A stretch of 64,000 bases of DNA from Anas platyrhynchos (lineage: Eukaryota; Chordata; Aves; Anseriformes; Anatidae). The translations under genes were made by a program, and so were the position numbers. The notes under the pieces were generated by a model, which made no database searches, was not told the origin of the DNA, and was given only the letters and a program-made list of their open reading frames with translations. Shown here one piece after another: positions 14,212 through 29,300 of the stretch. The DNA lies in NCBI RefSeq assembly GCF_047663525.1, contig NC_092588.1, positions 142,746,001 to 142,810,000 of the forward strand. The letters are read 5' to 3'. Every line of letters begins with the position of its first letter. Position 1 is the stretch's first letter.

Positions 14212-17200
14212 AGTGGAACAGTATTACCAGAAAATTGTTAACATTTGCATGGAGAAGGTTAACTCTTTTAAGTGGCTTCATGCCATTAAGTAGGAATGTA
14301 ACCACTCCAGTATAGCAGTTTGTCCATGGAGAGGAAAAATAACCCTTCAAAACCCTGGCACCAGTTCCACATTAGAGCTAAATTACTGTAGCAGATTGAA
14401 ATGACAAGACTCACATTTTTAAATGAGCATGTAAACGAGGCATGTGCCCAGATTGGCATGGGACAGGAATCCTAATTTGCACATACGCTTTGGGATTTGC
14501 GCACACACACAAAAGCAATTAAAAAATAATCTGGCAGAGCATATATAATACAAGGCTGAAGGGCTGAGTTTAATATTCTTACACCAGTGGTGTGTGAGAA
14601 GACCTAAGCAGTCTTTAAATGTTCAGTGTTTTCTTTAATAGGCAGCACCAGGACAGCTGAGGACAGCTGATCACAAATAACCAAGGAAACCTGTTGCAGC
14701 ACCTCCACTCTGATTACTTCATATACTCAAAACTTCGGTAATTGGCCAAGTTGAAAACTTTTTACTTTTTTTTTTTTTTTTTTTTTTTCAGGTGAAATCC
14801 ATATATTTCTCCAAGAAAAGGAGGGGTTTTATTAGTTCTCTAACATCAGTCTGTCTGACATCATTATATTTTATTGTTATAGCATCTGACTTCCAAATAT
14901 GAATGCACAGTGAAATAATCATATGGGTGATTTAGTAGAAAGCTGTGAATGGAGGACTAGAGCTTCATCAATCTGTGTATAAGCACAGATGAAGTGACTG
15001 ACCCCAATCCAGAGGCCTTCCAGTTGTGCTCTGTTGCTGCTTAAGCCCAACTTGCATATCATATTTTTGCCTTTTTTCTTCTGTTCTGTGGAAAGCTGCA
15101 CTGTGCTGTCAGTTATGCTGTCTGTGTGTGTGCAGATACTCACTTCCAACCCAATCACTGGCAGTGCTACAGTGCACCAAATAATCACTTTTTTTAAAGT
15201 TGGTTTTAAAGATGATTAAAAAAAAAAAAAAAACACAAACATAATAAGAGTCATGGGGTGGCTTTTCCAATAACATCTTGAATTTGTAATTCTGCAATGC
15301 TGTCTCTGAGCCATTAATGAGATCCATATTGCAGGGATGGCCTTGAAGTAATGGAGGAAGGAAAAAGCAGCTGTATTTTCTATCCAGTGGCTCTGTGTTT
15401 TTCATTATGGTCACTCTTATTTTTGTTTTGGGGTATATTTTCTGGAACAAACAAGCTCCCTCGGGCTGTTTTGTGGCAGAACAGGTCAAGTGCCAGGTCC
15501 TGGCTCTCCGGAGAGTGCCGGCTGTGGTGCTGCAACCTGCCGAGCAAAGCACCCAGGTGCCTGTGAAGGCAGCAGCACTTTCTGTGGGTGAAAGGCCTGG
15601 CACAAGCATTTCACTAAATGACTGTGAGCATATTACCAAAAAAACAACCCAACCAGCAAGATACTGCCAGAGCTAGCCTAACGATCCAAGTGTTTTACAT
15701 AGTTGACGACTAGGACAGGTTTATCCTCTCTGAGTGACACATTGGAATAATATTAGCTAACTGTCTGTAGCCTGGTTGGGGCGTCTCCTTCCAGACACAT
15801 AATTGTTACCGTCACCTCTCATGCCGTATGGTATGCAAAACTGATGCCTGTGAGTTTTGCCCAAGTGCTTTTTAAGAGCATTGGAAGCAGACAGCCTTGA
15901 ATTCTGAACAAACAGTGATGGCTCAGTTAATAACGGGCTGAAAAGTGCAAAATTAAAGCATGTGTTGGAGCACGTGCATTAGCTAGATAATTTTTCAACA
16001 AGCTGTCAGTCCGTATGTATAAGAAAAGTAGAGCTACTGTGGTAGACAAAAAGATTACATTTAAATAACTAAAGCTCATCTTTGATCCATTTTGTAGAGC
16101 TGGACTCACTGTGCTTTCTCCTTGCTTCGTCTAACCAGGGACTGTTTGTAGCCACTGTGGTGGAGCAGGGGCTGGAGCTCAGATGGAAGAAGAGAGCCCC
16201 AAAGGAGGGTTTAATCCTAGTCAGCTCTCTGTACTGCGCAGACAAATCTTCGGCCTAATGAAAGACTACAAAACTGGAGCAGAATTTATTAGACACTGGC
16301 TACGTTTTAAAAAGATCAAAATAATATAGGCACATCGCTGCTTGATTTTTGGCTCTCTGGTAGCTAATTTCTCCCAACCTGAATCTGCACATTTGTAATG
16401 CAAAATGTTTTACTTCACATTAAAGTGAGAGTGTTTATTTATGCAGTTTCATTTCCAATAAAAGCTACGCTTTACAGTGCATTATATGGAATGACAGCGG
16501 TGCACTGAATTACAAGGTCACGCTATAGATCATACTCACTCTGCCAAACACCCAGTGAGGAATTTTGAAGTAAGCCGTAGTAAGGGGCTGAGCAGCAAGC
16601 AGAGCCAGAAACAATACAGGTTAGAAAAATGTTTGTTTTATTTAGTGAAAGAAGAAAGAGCTTGACTTATTAGGGAGGCTTTTCCTACCGTATTCATTCT
16701 GGGTCCAGGTCCTGGAAAGAACGTTTGGGATGGAACTTCCTGTAGCTGACCCTAATCTGTCCTCAGAGCCTCATGCGTCTTCCTCTAAACTGAGGAATAT
16801 TGGGTGTGTTTGAAGATCTAACTAGCTGTCTATGCTCAGCACCATTACGTTACCAGACTTGCCTTTTTCCATAATGTGTGCGAGGCTACATGTCTGGTGG
16901 AAGGCGAGCAAGTGTCATCATCTGCACGTAGATGAGGTGTGTGCTACTGTGCATCTGAATGCTGTGGGTCTAGATAGCAAGAGTGCCTCCTTCCAGATGT
17001 TTTCCAAGGTGGTTTGTCTGCCAGAGGGAAAATTTGCCCCAGGGCAGAGAGGGTGACCGAGGTAACACTGCAAAATGCAGCCACTGAGTGTGTTTATGCA
17101 TTTGCTGTGTATGGAAAACAATTCAGAGACAACTTTTTAGGCTGTGCAGAAAGCCAAAAGGTGCCAAAGCCAGTGTGGTGAATAGTTTCTGAGTGCAGTT

Positions 17201-20200
17201 CTCAGCCTCTGTTTCCAATGTGGAGCAGGAGAAACGGCACTAATGACAAAAGTGTAGAACCACAATGGGAATTATTGTCACACCAGCACAAAACCCAAGA
17301 TCAAAGTAAGATTTCAGCATCAAATGGGCTGTTCTTGAGATGTGAGTGGTGAGCTGAGCCTAAGATCTGAGGTGTCTACAGTAAACTGGACTCCCAACAG
17401 ACTCAAAGCTGCTGCTTTTTTATTTCAACACTTGTGGTATTCCTCAGCCTACACAGCTGGATGTTATTTTGGGAATATAGCTAATTTGATGGGTTTTACT
17501 GCCTGGGGATTGCAGGAAAGCACAGAGCTGGTGGTGTCAGCTTAGAAATCTCCCCTTTCACTTGTGTTCTGCCAGGTTATTCTCTACAGAAGAGAGAAAT
17601 TGATGACAGAATGAGGAGCATCTTTGGTGCAGTCTGATTTTTTTTTTTTAATTATTTATTTTTTCTATGCAGAGAAAGCACAGGAAAAACAAAAATGAAC
17701 AGCAGAAGACATCTCCAAGCCTTTCACTAGCCAAAGACTTTGGCAGAACTGCTTGCTCCTTCATACCTAGCATTTAGGGCCTTTTTAGCAGTGGCTCAAT
17801 GGAGGTTCAATGTGCTGGTGCCTCTCTCAGTCTAACAGGCAACCACATCCCACTGAGTGGTTCTGATTGGTAAATGTTTTTACAACATAAGATTGATTTG
17901 TGCAGTGCCCTGGGTCTATTGTCCCAGCATTTTCAGCACAAATCTCTGCTCTGAATTCTGTTGCTGGCATCAGCTGCAGGACTGAGTGCCTGCACTTAAT
18001 GCAAGTGTTCCTGATGCATTTTTTCTGAACGTTGTCATCATCGTCAGATAAATCGAGGTCAATCAAGGGTGAAAACTGGAAAACTGGGGTAGGGACAACT
18101 AGAACTGAGTGCTAAAGGGTTGGTAATAGAAATCAAGAACAATAGAGAAGTGATAGGAGTGGATTTCTCTATGTGGGTCCAAAAAGGAGCTGAATGGCTT
18201 CTGTGGTTGACCCAGAGGAAGGCTGCCTCTTCCACACTGAACTTCAGTGAATCAAAACAAAAGCAATATCAGTGGCATGACACAAGTTCTCCATCACCTT
18301 TTCTTGTTATTTTAGTTCTTTGCATAGGCTGAACACCATGTCTATACAGTTCTGAACACAGTGGGGTCTCCAGCATGTCACAGCAGGTCAATCCCTCTTT
18401 CTCTAACCAATCCATATCTCCACTCCTCTTGCAGCTGCAGTGGTTGCCTTCTGTCCAAAACCTTCAGTCCCATCCTGCAGGAGGGTGATGTTTTCCACAC
18501 AGCTTCAGGGGACTTTGCAGTGCCTCAGCCTTTGTGTTGAGCATCACTGCCAACAGTCTGGTCCAGCCTTTAATGGCAGCTCATCATTGAATCTGTCATG
18601 CTGGTTGCTTTCCTTGTTCCAGACTGCCAAATGACTCAGGACAGCAATATCAGGTCAGATAAGTCACACCTTTACTGGTTTAGCCCAGTCAAGCCCTGGA
18701 AGAGCATCACTGTGCCCAGCAAGATATTTACATACAGTAGCGTTTACAGCTCAACACTCTGAAAACATAATCCATGCTGTCTGGCAACACAAAAAGATCT
18801 ATTAAGAAAGGGTAACTACTGTGCAGAACTGGAGTCTTGGATCCGTTCTGCTGAATTTTTCTCCAGGGCCAGATAATCTGGCTATGACATTGCTCACAGG
18901 CAGTGCCCAGCTATACCGAGCACCAGTGTTGAGCTGCCTATTAATATGTGACACATACAGATTAATAGCAGTGTTATGAGCAGCTGGATCCTAATCTGAT
19001 TTCAAAAGCAGTTGAAAAGTTATTGTGAACATCTCAGCATGTACCAGGCAGTGGCTGAAGTTACTGCCTCACTGGAGGCTGTGCTCTTGCACAGCGTGTA
19101 AAGCACTGGCACTGGGGGACACCAGTCTCTGTACTGGTTGGAGATGGGTGGCTTTCCCTAGAAGCTCCTGTCATCCTATTTTGATGAAGACTTTCTCTGG
19201 ACAGATTCCTGTTTGTGTCCCAGTGGTTACTTCTGGAAATTAATTAACTCCTCAGTAAGTGAGGAAAAGGCAGATCTGACTGCAGCAGGATAGATTGCAT
19301 TTATCGAGTTCTTTAATTAAAGCTCTTACTGGTTTCATGCTGTTTTGGTGTCACAGTAGATTTTTACATTGAATGACAGGAGAAGGGAGGAAAAGAGGAA
19401 ATGTTTATTTAATTCATGCTATAGAGTGTAATGACAAGAGATTGTTTCCATACGTACTGTTTTTCTTGACCTTTTAACATTTGGAAATGTCAGGAAATAC
19501 CATTACTGTAGGTCTATCCAGCTTTAATGCTACAATAACTTTATAGCTATTCACAAGGGAAATTATTATACATTGCCTGAAACAGTGAAGGTGTATGCAA
19601 GCATACACACAGATCTCTTTTTCTCCCTCCCTGCCAAATAGATCTCTGTGGCTGCATGCAGTCTCAGTTAAAAAGGCAACTTTTGCGTCCCTGTAATTTT
19701 GAGTTTGCTTTCAGACTTGCTAGATTTACTGAGACAGCAAAGAAGAATGTTTCTGTGAAGTTTAAAGAAACTTCAAATATTGTAAAATGTATTTTGACTT
19801 CCTTTGAATAGGCAACGGCTGAAATCACATAGGTTTCTCAAATATAAATATTAAGCTTTGTTGTTGTTGTTGTTGTTGTTCTGTGTTGTTTCTGAGGGGG
19901 CCTGTTGAGATTTGGAGAGATTCAGAAGAAGGCACTTTGACCCATGCACATTGTGACTTCGACACTTGAATTGCAAGAGCCCTGGAGGGTTTTGCCGTGG
20001 AAGTAATGCACTTCCCAGCCCCAGCACACATCCATGTCTTGTCATGGAGCAGAGCTCCGTGAGGGAGAGCTGGGAGGACCTCATTACCTTGGACAGCACC
20101 AGGCCAGCCTGGGACCTACGCGTGTGGTGACACCTCCGGCCCCACCACCCACGGCTGAAAGCAAAGCAAAACAAAAGCACAACAACACACACATTGCTTC

Positions 20201-23200
20201 AGGGATTCTGGCCTAGCAGAAGTAAGACCTTTAGTAATTTCAGAGGGATGGGGATTTTGTCCTTGGTTTAGGAAGAAAAGAACCCAACAGGTGGTGGGAA
20301 TGAGTCTTTCTCCTGGGAATCGCAGCTGGGAACTTCAAATATAAAAGAAGGGAAACTGAAACCAGAGAACACACTTGAGCATATTTTTTAAAGGATTAAA
20401 ATTAATATTGAGAATAGACATAATGATTGCATGCTTTACAGAGGCCAACCACTTAAATGTTAGGAAAGTATCTTTAAGGTTATCATTAATTTTACACTGT
20501 CTGCCCAGAAATATCCTGGACCGTCCATTTGCTGATGAAAGAAGCTCTTTTGGGTTCAGGAGAGTCACAGTCAGCTGTGGATGTGGTCGATTTTACTTAT
20601 CACATATGCAATTAAAAGAGAGCAGTCCCCCCAAACCTCCAACTAGAAATGCCCTCCAAAATTGTAATCCAAACTAATGACATGGTACTGTTGTTATCAC
20701 TTTCCAGGCTTAACTGCATTTTTATACAAAATAATTTTGAAGTACAACGCATGAGTAGTAATTGTCAGGTGAAATTTATTACTTTGAAGAAGTTTGGAAA
20801 GGAGAACTGTGAAAACTGGCTACCCTAGAACATCAACAAATCTCTTCTATTGGCTGAGATCAAGCTCACAGCTGAAGTTTGTGTGGGTTCTTCCAAAGAA
20901 TATATGAAAAAGATTTATACTTTGACAAAATTTAGATTTATTTGGTCTTTTAATTACATATATTATATGCACGTGTTTCTGTGAGCATAATCTCATTCAC
21001 GCAGGGTAATCTGACTACACTGTCAAAGTCTTCCTTTCTAATTAATTTTTATGATATCAGTATTACTAAATGTTAGCTTCCAGATGTACTGAGCAAGGGT
21101 CTGTATTTAAGTGTTTCAGTCATAATTTGCTAAATGTTTTTGAAAACAATGGATAGTATTCAAAACATTGAACAGTAATGGATTATCCTGATAATGACTT
21201 AAACTGCTTTATTTCTCATTCATTACATCAGTTAGGAAAAATCTAAACGAATTTTAGAAAGTGTCATCATTAAAAAATTTCAAAGGGGGTCTTTGTGTTT
21301 ACACATACATAGACATGCACTTATACCTGTATACATGTTCCTATGTGTCTTTACAGACACACACTAACACATGTGATTAAGATTTATGCTTGACCCCAGC
21401 CGGTTAGAAGAAATTCCCAGTACTGGATAGCCAGTTTTCACAGAATTATTTTCCAAAATTTTGCAAAGTTGTAAACTATACCTGACAATTTATACTGGTA
21501 TAGTCATGCTGTCTTTAGGTTTATGGAATTCATGTACTTTATTAGTTTGGCTCCCTAATGATTTATGAACTTTAATTATAAACTCAGACACTGTTATATG
21601 TGTGAATAGACATGCTTCACTTGTAGGTACAACGTGCTCCTAAATTATTACATGTGATTTCTGGCAGTATGCATTGTCTTTCTGACACCCTTCCCATCTA
21701 CATATTAAAAAGAATTTTCCATTTCTTTTTTTTTTAATCTGGTAGATTTCTGATGAACATAATTAAACACAAAAATGCTCTTTGATGCACCTGACATTCA
21801 GTATGTCAACCTAGTGGTGAGCTACTTCAAGACAAGATTTTGCACAGTTTTTTCTGGACTATTTTATATGCATGAAGGATAGAAGATTTATTGGCCTAGG
21901 TTTTTACTGCTAGTGCCTGAAACAGAAACACAGCTTCAGTGCTGCAGCCTGTTCAGAGCCCCCAACTGCAAGGACTGGAGCAATTCCTAGGGTGGGACAC
22001 AGGCAGGACAAACAGACTGCTGCAAGATGACCTATGAAACGATTGCCAGACAGATGTCTGGTATTTCTTGTAAGAGAAATTAAAAGCTGGAATAACCCTC
22101 TGGAGCCATCCAAAGTTGGGTCTTTTATAACATGAGCCAGCCAGCCGGACCACTGGGCTACAGACGAGGGGAAGGGAGGCAAGGAAGACAACGTTGCCTT
22201 CTCCTCGCTTCTGGGAGCAGGTTCATGAAACTTATCTTCCACATTTGACTGTGCTACTCTGCAAACTGCCAGGAGCTGCAGTGGATGTTTAATCACCAAA
22301 CTGACACTGTGCTTTGCTTTGTTCAAATCAAGTTTTTTTTCATCTTTTCAATGTGCCAGACTGAATGCCTGCTTAGCCAAAAGTCTGCTCGGCTCTACCA
22401 GCCCATTTGCACAGCCTTGTTAATTGGTTTCTGTAAAACTGTGCCTGATTAAGAGCTTTGCAGTTACATTATTTTAATTGCATACAACAGTTCCATATTA
22501 AACAGCAGGTATATGGGTCAAATTATCCAAGTGAAGTAGCAATAGCCTTGAAAAGGTCACAGAAGCTAATACCTTTGAGCAACTGTGGCCTTGTTTTTGC
22601 AAAAACATCAACAAAGTCTCAGCCAGCTACAGTGGCGAGTACTGCAAGTCAATAATCCAAACTGAGATATCACTCATGAAATGTGAGGCTTACGCCCTCC
22701 TTGCCTGCATTCCCTGTGCTAGTAGAAAAGGCAAACACTGCCTCTTCGGCAGAAGATTTTGTCAAGAGCTGAACAGTCTTCAGGCAGGAGTGGTAGGTGC
22801 TAAAAGGGAAAAATGTGCATGATTTGATGCATATAGATTAGCAAAGAGCACAGTGTTGAAAATTCCTGGCTGTGGGTCAGTTCAGCATAACTTTTGGACA
22901 ACGTTTCCCTGAACTGAAGTATCTTAGTCTAGAAATCCAAACTGGTGATAACAATTAGTTGTTCCCTTTGCTTCTGCCCTTAATTAGGAATCTATGGGGA
23001 GAGGCAGGGGGTAAGCAAATGAAAAACAATCAATCATCTTCAAGCCTGTCAGAGGGTGAAGGTCAACTTGGATTTAAGATGTGGCTTATATTTGATTCAT
23101 ATTTGATCTGCGCCACCACACACCCATCATATTTTAATACATCCTGGCAGCCAGAAGCTCCAGGGCTGCATTCTCCCATTCCTTGCCAGACAGCGGCTGG

Positions 23201-26139
23201 GTGGCTCAGTGCAGAAGGCTGTAAGGAACTGAGAAAGACAAGAGGTCATCAGTGACCACTAAAGGATCAAAGATGGGGAAGTTGGGTGGTTTCATAGAGT
23301 GAATCTCCTGTGGTGAATGATTTTATATTGCTCAAAGTCCAGCTCTGGTGCAGTCCATTTTTACTGCTTTTCTAAATACCCTGACTTGTTCAGAAATGCA
23401 GTAAAAAGCTCTCGTCCCAGCCCATTCAACTTAAAAAATGGAAAACAAAATCCTCTTAATCCCTGCTTGGATCAGCCTGCACAATGAAGTAGCCAAACTG
23501 GTAGTCACAGTATTGCTATGGTGCTCAGACTGCTGCGATTCCTACACCTTCTCCCTCTCAGATCACCAGTGGGATCAGTCATTCTCTATTAGGCTGGAAA
23601 AGCCCAGAAAATAAGAACAATAAAAATGTTAAATGTGCTGTGGAATTTCATTCCACTTCTATAATGAGCTTAGCAAACCCTAAAGCAGAGAATACATAAT
23701 TTCAAACAGATTTTTAAATAGCTTTTTTTGTCAGCTCTCTTGGAAGAGCAGCAGGGCCAGCTGATGATATTTTTCAGGAGTAGAAACGACGGCTCTCTGT
23801 GACTGATCCAGCAAGGTGCTGGCTGCCCTGGCTTCTCCTGCGGCCACCTGGAGACAGTGATCTGCAGATCTGCACCTTGTGGGATGGGGACCTGTCGGGG
23901 GGTGGAAATGGAGCACAACGGTGCTCCTGCTGTCACCTACTGAGCAGAGGTGGCAACTGAAGGACCCCTGGTAATCAGGCATGGGGACAGGCAGCCGGGC
24001 CTTGTGAGGAACCAGCTCCTTTTTACTGGAGAAAGATGCTGCTGTAATTATAGCTTCAATATATCCTCCACCATGTTAAGTTCATTTAATGCCCTCCTTA
24101 ACAGATCTCCGCTTTGAAGCAGAAGAGGATTAAAAAAAAAAAAAAAAAGCTTCTCTATCATGGGACTTTTTTTGGGCACCTTAAACAATAGCTATAAAGT
24201 AGAGCAGGAGGATTGCAACCCAACACCATCTCATCTCTCTCCAAAGTCTTTCTCTCTGTTCTTAATCTCATTTTGCTGTTAACTGCTCAACAGAGCAATA
24301 AGAAAAGCATTTGAAGCATCCCATCAAGCCAGCACAGATTTTTAGCGCAGGCCAGTCCAATTAGACTATTATGGGTGGCCAAAATAAGATAGCTGTGCTC
24401 TTGATAAGTCAAATAAATAAAGTCCAATATGGTCATGTTGTAGTGAGCTATTTGAAGCTGAAAGCAAGAAATTTTCAAGTCTCACTTTCTGTCTAGAAAA
24501 ACAGACAACACTGAAAGGCTCTGCTGGTCTTGATTTAAAAAAGTAGAGCTGGAAACGAAACAGATGAAACCATTAGTTTATTTCACTTGAAAGCTTCTGC
24601 TTTGAGGAGAGCTATGCCATATTGTTCTGTACAAGGACACCAGATTAATCGCCTTTTCTCTCCTTCACCTTTTATAGTGATGCTGCACAAATGGTATCAA
24701 GCTGACGGAGAAAATTATAAATATACTGTAGCTGCAATTTAGCAGCATTAATCACGCAAATTTAGTAGTTTTAGATGGTAGTAGGTCATCCATTAGCTGA
24801 GAAGTTGACAGTTGTAGCATAGAAGCCTGAGTTCAGGCCTCATCTTCCCCTTTCAGGTCATCTATTTCTTTCTCGGCAAAAACATCTGGTCATTTCAAAA
24901 CTGTAATTTTCATACATTTTAGCTAACAGTGGAATGTTGAAAAGCTGTTCTGAAAAACATAGTTCTTTCCTGTGCCAAACCAGTTGGCCTAGAGTTAGCA
25001 AATGTTGTTATAAATCTTCCCTTTGCTTTTTCAACAGCTCTAAAACTACAAAATTAAATGTTTCATAAAGGCTAGGCAGTGGATACAGGTTAGTATGCTG
25101 CAGAAGGTAAGCATGAAGGGACACCCCTTGAAGGCTGCCCCAGTCACCCTATGGAGATCAAGTCTACAAAACCCCAAGGCTGTCTCACGTGCAGTGATTT
25201 TGGAATTGTTCATGTACTATGAACAATGACAATCTCTACTTCAAGGAAACAAAAGGAAAACAGAGAGACCAAACCTTAGAAGGAGGATCCTTTTGCTTTC
25301 CTTCCTTCTTCCCAAGCACAGCTCAACATAAGGCATTGAGTGTAGTCAGAAAGAATGCAACAGAACTGAAGTCCTGCCCTCAGTCATGTGTGTGCATGCA
25401 CTACATCACTGTGAGCCAGCGGAGATGGTCTTTCTCACTGCTTGTTCTCCAAATCTCACCCCAGCTTTGTGTATAGAGTCATAAATAGTAGGCTGAGAGA
25501 TTTCTCCCACATGCCTTGCTTATATGCCAAAATGAAAAAAGAAGAGAGAAACAGCAACACAGTGTTTACCAACCCAAAATAATTAGCAATATGAAGTGAA
25601 AAATTTGGAAGTGATAAAATGATTTCTTTCCAAGATAAATTTCATACAGTGAAAACTGAGTACATCAGAAGTGTGCCAGCTGGTGCACTGGTTTGTTCCA
25701 CCAAACTACAACCCAAAAGCCTGGGGATGGTGAACCCAACTTCTTGTTCCACTGGTCCCACCACGGTCCTATGGCATGTGGCAAGGGCATGCTGCACACA
25801 AACCTGCTTTGGTCAGAAACCCTATTAGGAGTGAGACATAGGGATGTAAACTCCCATCTCCCCTCCCTATACAAGCCCCCTGGCTTCTGCTCTGGAGGCC
25901 AACACAGGCACGACACCATGCCCTGTGTTATGAACAGTGCATGGATCTGCAGGCCCATCAATGGTGATTTTATAAAAAAACATGCCAGGGTGTAGGATGA
26001 CCCATTCAAGAGGAGACAGTGTTTCTGGTTTGTTGGAAAGTCTAGCACTACTGAAACATAAGGTCTGAGATAAAACTTTTTTTTTTTTTTAAATTACTGT
26101 TCTAGTTTTGTGGTCCTGATGAGGACAGCAAAAGGAATG
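14212..26139. other. Non-coding stretch, simple repeats only
   Basis: No gene recognised. It holds a T23 run at 14766-14788, A runs at 15218-15233 and 24132-24148, and a GTT repeat at 19858-19880. Open frames of up to 176 codons (minus, 15109-15639) show no domain; that one crosses the A run, which accounts for its string of phenylalanines. Confidence 0.55.
19858..19880. repeat. (GTT)n microsatellite
   Basis: About seven copies of TTG/GTT. On the minus strand it reads AAC, giving an apparent run of Asn or Gln in spurious frames. Confidence 0.9.
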
Positions 26140-26312
26140 GGAGGGAAGTGGTCACTGCACCGAGCCTGACTGAATTTAAGAAGAGATTGGACTGTGCGCT
26201 TAGTCACATGGTCTGAACTTTTGGGTAGACCTGTGCGGTGTCAAGAGTTGGACTTGATGATCCTTAAGGGTCCCTTCCAACTCAGGATATTCTATGATTC
26301 TATGATTCTATG
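26140..26312 (+). mobile_element. CR1 LINE, 5'-truncated 3' end
   Basis: This is the tail of a chicken-repeat-1 non-LTR retrotransposon, the dominant LINE of birds. It shows the typical end of the 3' untranslated region: AGTTGGACTTGATGATCC at about 26246, then CCCTTCCAACTCAG, closing with three copies of an ATTCTATG octamer (26289-26312) in place of a poly-A tail. Upstream, GGGAAGTGGTCACTGCACC fits the same family. Only about 170 bp remain, so it is a dead, severely 5'-truncated copy, as most CR1 insertions are. It carries no coding region. Confidence 0.93.
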
Positions 26313-29300
26313 GAACTCTCTCCAGCACTGAGTCCTCACAGGCTAATACTGCTCATCAGGAGCAGTAAGAAAGCAAGAAGAAAACAATGACTGCATGGGA
26401 TGCTTTCTCAGAGCCATGATAATAGGAGGGAGGCAGTCAGAAGAGCCCAGCAGGATGTAGTACTGATTTAACATGTGAAGGAGGAAAGCTCAAGTTGCTT
26501 GTCTGCGTGGCAAATCCCAAACAAGGACCTGGCTGCCAGGAGCACCGGGGTTGGCTCACTCTCATTTTCATTGTCTGTCACTAGAGCTGTTCTGCTTTGT
26601 GTAAGGATTAACCAGAGCAAAGATGAAACCCCAGCCACCGAGCTACAAGCTGTGTCTGTCCAGCTGTGGGTCTGTTCAGAACAGGCACTAGCCAACAAGC
26701 AGCTTTTCTCTTGCTCTGTATGAGGCAAAGACTTAAAAACCCTTCACCTGAGAAAGAGCAGGGACTTGAAAGCATGTCTTTCCCAGTCTGGGTGAACAAA
26801 GCTGGTGTTCTGGACTTGCAGACTCACTTTTTCTGATTCTACAAAAAATGTGAAATAACCATTTTTTCATTCTGAGGAAAACATTTGTAGAGCTCCCCAA
26901 AGTAATATAGGCTGGGAACATGAGCAGAAGCCTTCATGGTCACAAAGAATAGGAGCTGGTCAAGCATTATGTTAGGAAAAAGAACCATACAGAAAAGTTA
27001 CTTTTAGCCCCTTCTGCCTGCCCCGAATGTGGTGCCTGGTAGCCCAGTATGCTAGCTACTAGCCAGGGATGCTCAGAGTATAATGAGATCAGCACTGAAG
27101 TTAGAGTACAGCACAGACACAAAGATTGCCTGTTTCTTAACCCTGACATTATGATTTGCTTTCAGGCAGATCCCCTCAGCTCAGCCTAGGCCTTCTCCTG
27201 TCTTAGAGCTATCAAGCAGGCAGATAACACCTGCCCTGGGAGGAGAGACTGAGAATTACAGAAAGGTGCGAAGGCAGGCTGCTGGCTGGGTGAGCTTCCA
27301 GCCTCACGTTTCAGTAGGGCCCATGCGGAAAAACACTTCTTATTTCCAAGTCCTTTAGCCAGTCATGGTAAAATCGCAGACTAGCTTGTGAGCCAATGCC
27401 TCCTGTCATTTGCTGTCCAGGAATGTGGAAGCACATTTATTTTCTAATGGAAATGAATTGAGCAATGATGCTTGCCTGCTTCTAGAGCAGGATTCTTAAT
27501 ACACTGGCAATGAGACAGGAGAAGGACTTGTTATCCCTCACTTTTCTAAGTCTTTGAAGCTCTTATGGCTATACAAACCAATGTAAAATGACACTGCTGG
27601 CATGGTGGTGTTATATAGCAAAACTACAGAGGTGGATGGTGACTTTGCAAGCTGTGAGTTAGCTGGGAACCAGATTTTGGTTACATTAACGACATTTTCA
27701 GGTTCAGGAAACAGACTAGAAGAGGGGCAGGTATTTTAAGAGACACCTGTATCTGCCCAGTAGCATACTCCAGTCCCTCCACTCTGCAGGCTGGTGTATA
27801 AAGCAGTAGCAAAGTTATTTAAATACCTCAAAGAGATCTGACTTTGTTTTTAGCTTGCAATGAATTTCATCCCCCTGTATCTGAACTAGTTGCCCTGCTC
27901 TTTCTCACCACTGAGCCTTCTACCCGGGCTTGTTTACCTACAGCATGCTGACCTTACAGCTGATGGCTATTGTGTAAGAAAAAAAGTATCCTCCAGCTTT
28001 TTCCCTTCATTTTTCCTTTGGCCGGCAACAGCCACCAAGTCCCCCTTCCTCTTCCACACATCGGTCTCTCACAATTTAAGTTTCTGCGGGCTCTATAGCC
28101 AGAGGAGCCACACCAAATTTTAGAAGCTGTATTTGAGAGGGATGATCTTTCCTCCTGCCCTCTCCAGTGGCCGTGGCCGGTGTCCCATTGGTGCTGGGCT
28201 GTGCAGCAGGCGCAGAGCACCACGTTAGTCCTGTTCGTGCTGGGAGTGGGTTTCCTGGCCGCCGCTCGGGGCTGGCGATCCTGCAGGCTGCGGTGGCGGC
28301 AGCCAAGGAGCAAAAATTTAGAAAGCTACTTAACAAAGAGATTGCACATGTGCTGCTCGACCTGAGGAATGAACAATTACTTTCCTGACTGGTCTAAAAG
28401 GGGGCTGCTTTATTTCAGCATCAGAAAAGAGATTCTGGCTTTCTCCCCAGCCACGGGCAGAGCAATTCTTCATTAGTGACGCTGCGTGGAGACTTGTATC
28501 GGCCTCAGAGCAAGCTCGGCTACTTCATCTCCTTGAGTGTGTCCTGGTTCGTTGTCATTTTCTGCCAGCCTGGTCACCTGGGGAGGGTGGGCTCGTGGGC
28601 TGCAAGGCAGGGGCTGCTGCTCCTTTATCCCAGTGACTCTTCTGTTTGGCCCTCCATGCAGTGCAAAACAAAACTACCCCTAAGCAAACAAAAGTCGGTG
28701 AAACTCAAGGTGAGGAGGGAATTTTAAAGCTTGCAGGTGTGTGGTGTGTTGCTGCTTCTCCCTTTTCAGCTTTCTCAGCAGGTAAGAGCAACATCTCATG
28801 CAGAGCAGGACACAGGGCTGAAGGGGCTTCACATCCCAGGCAGGCCTTAGCATGAGCTCTGGGTCCCCCCTTCCTTTTTTGTCTGGCACACCCTTCCTCT
28901 CTGGACTCCTTGCAGCAGAGACCATCGCTCATAGGGCTAATGCTCTCTAGTGGGGGTTGTTTATGGCCAAAACTTTAAAAGGTTCATGAAACATGTCAGT
29001 ATGACGAGGCCCATGGCGACTGGCAAACCAGTTTGGGGAATATTCTCTCTGCAAAGGGAAACAGCGCAGAAAGAGCAGAGGAAAGGTTGGAAGCAGAAGG
29101 GGAAGAGACAGAGGAAGTCTTGCATTCAGAAAGCGCAGGAGCCCTTGCAACGAGCTCGTATTGCTTACACGGCATTCTGCTCAAACTGTTTATGAATGCC
29201 CAAGGTTTAAATTATGGTGGTGTCAGCAGCCATTAAAGTTTGCTGCACTGGAAGCATTTTATCCTTGTCGAAATCCACCTCCTGCTCTTGAAAGAATTTC

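Noticed and set aside
15109..15639. 176-codon minus-strand frame
   Set aside because: It crosses a poly-A run, giving a phenylalanine string, and has no recognisable protein features.
25665..26048. 127-codon minus-strand frame next to a CR1 tail
   Set aside because: No CR1 reverse-transcriptase or other motif; an overlapping frame of 100 codons on the other strand suggests chance.
28140..28310. GC-rich patch that might be a CpG island or promoter
   Set aside because: Too short, with few CpG pairs, no adjacent exon and no TATA or initiator arrangement that I could support.
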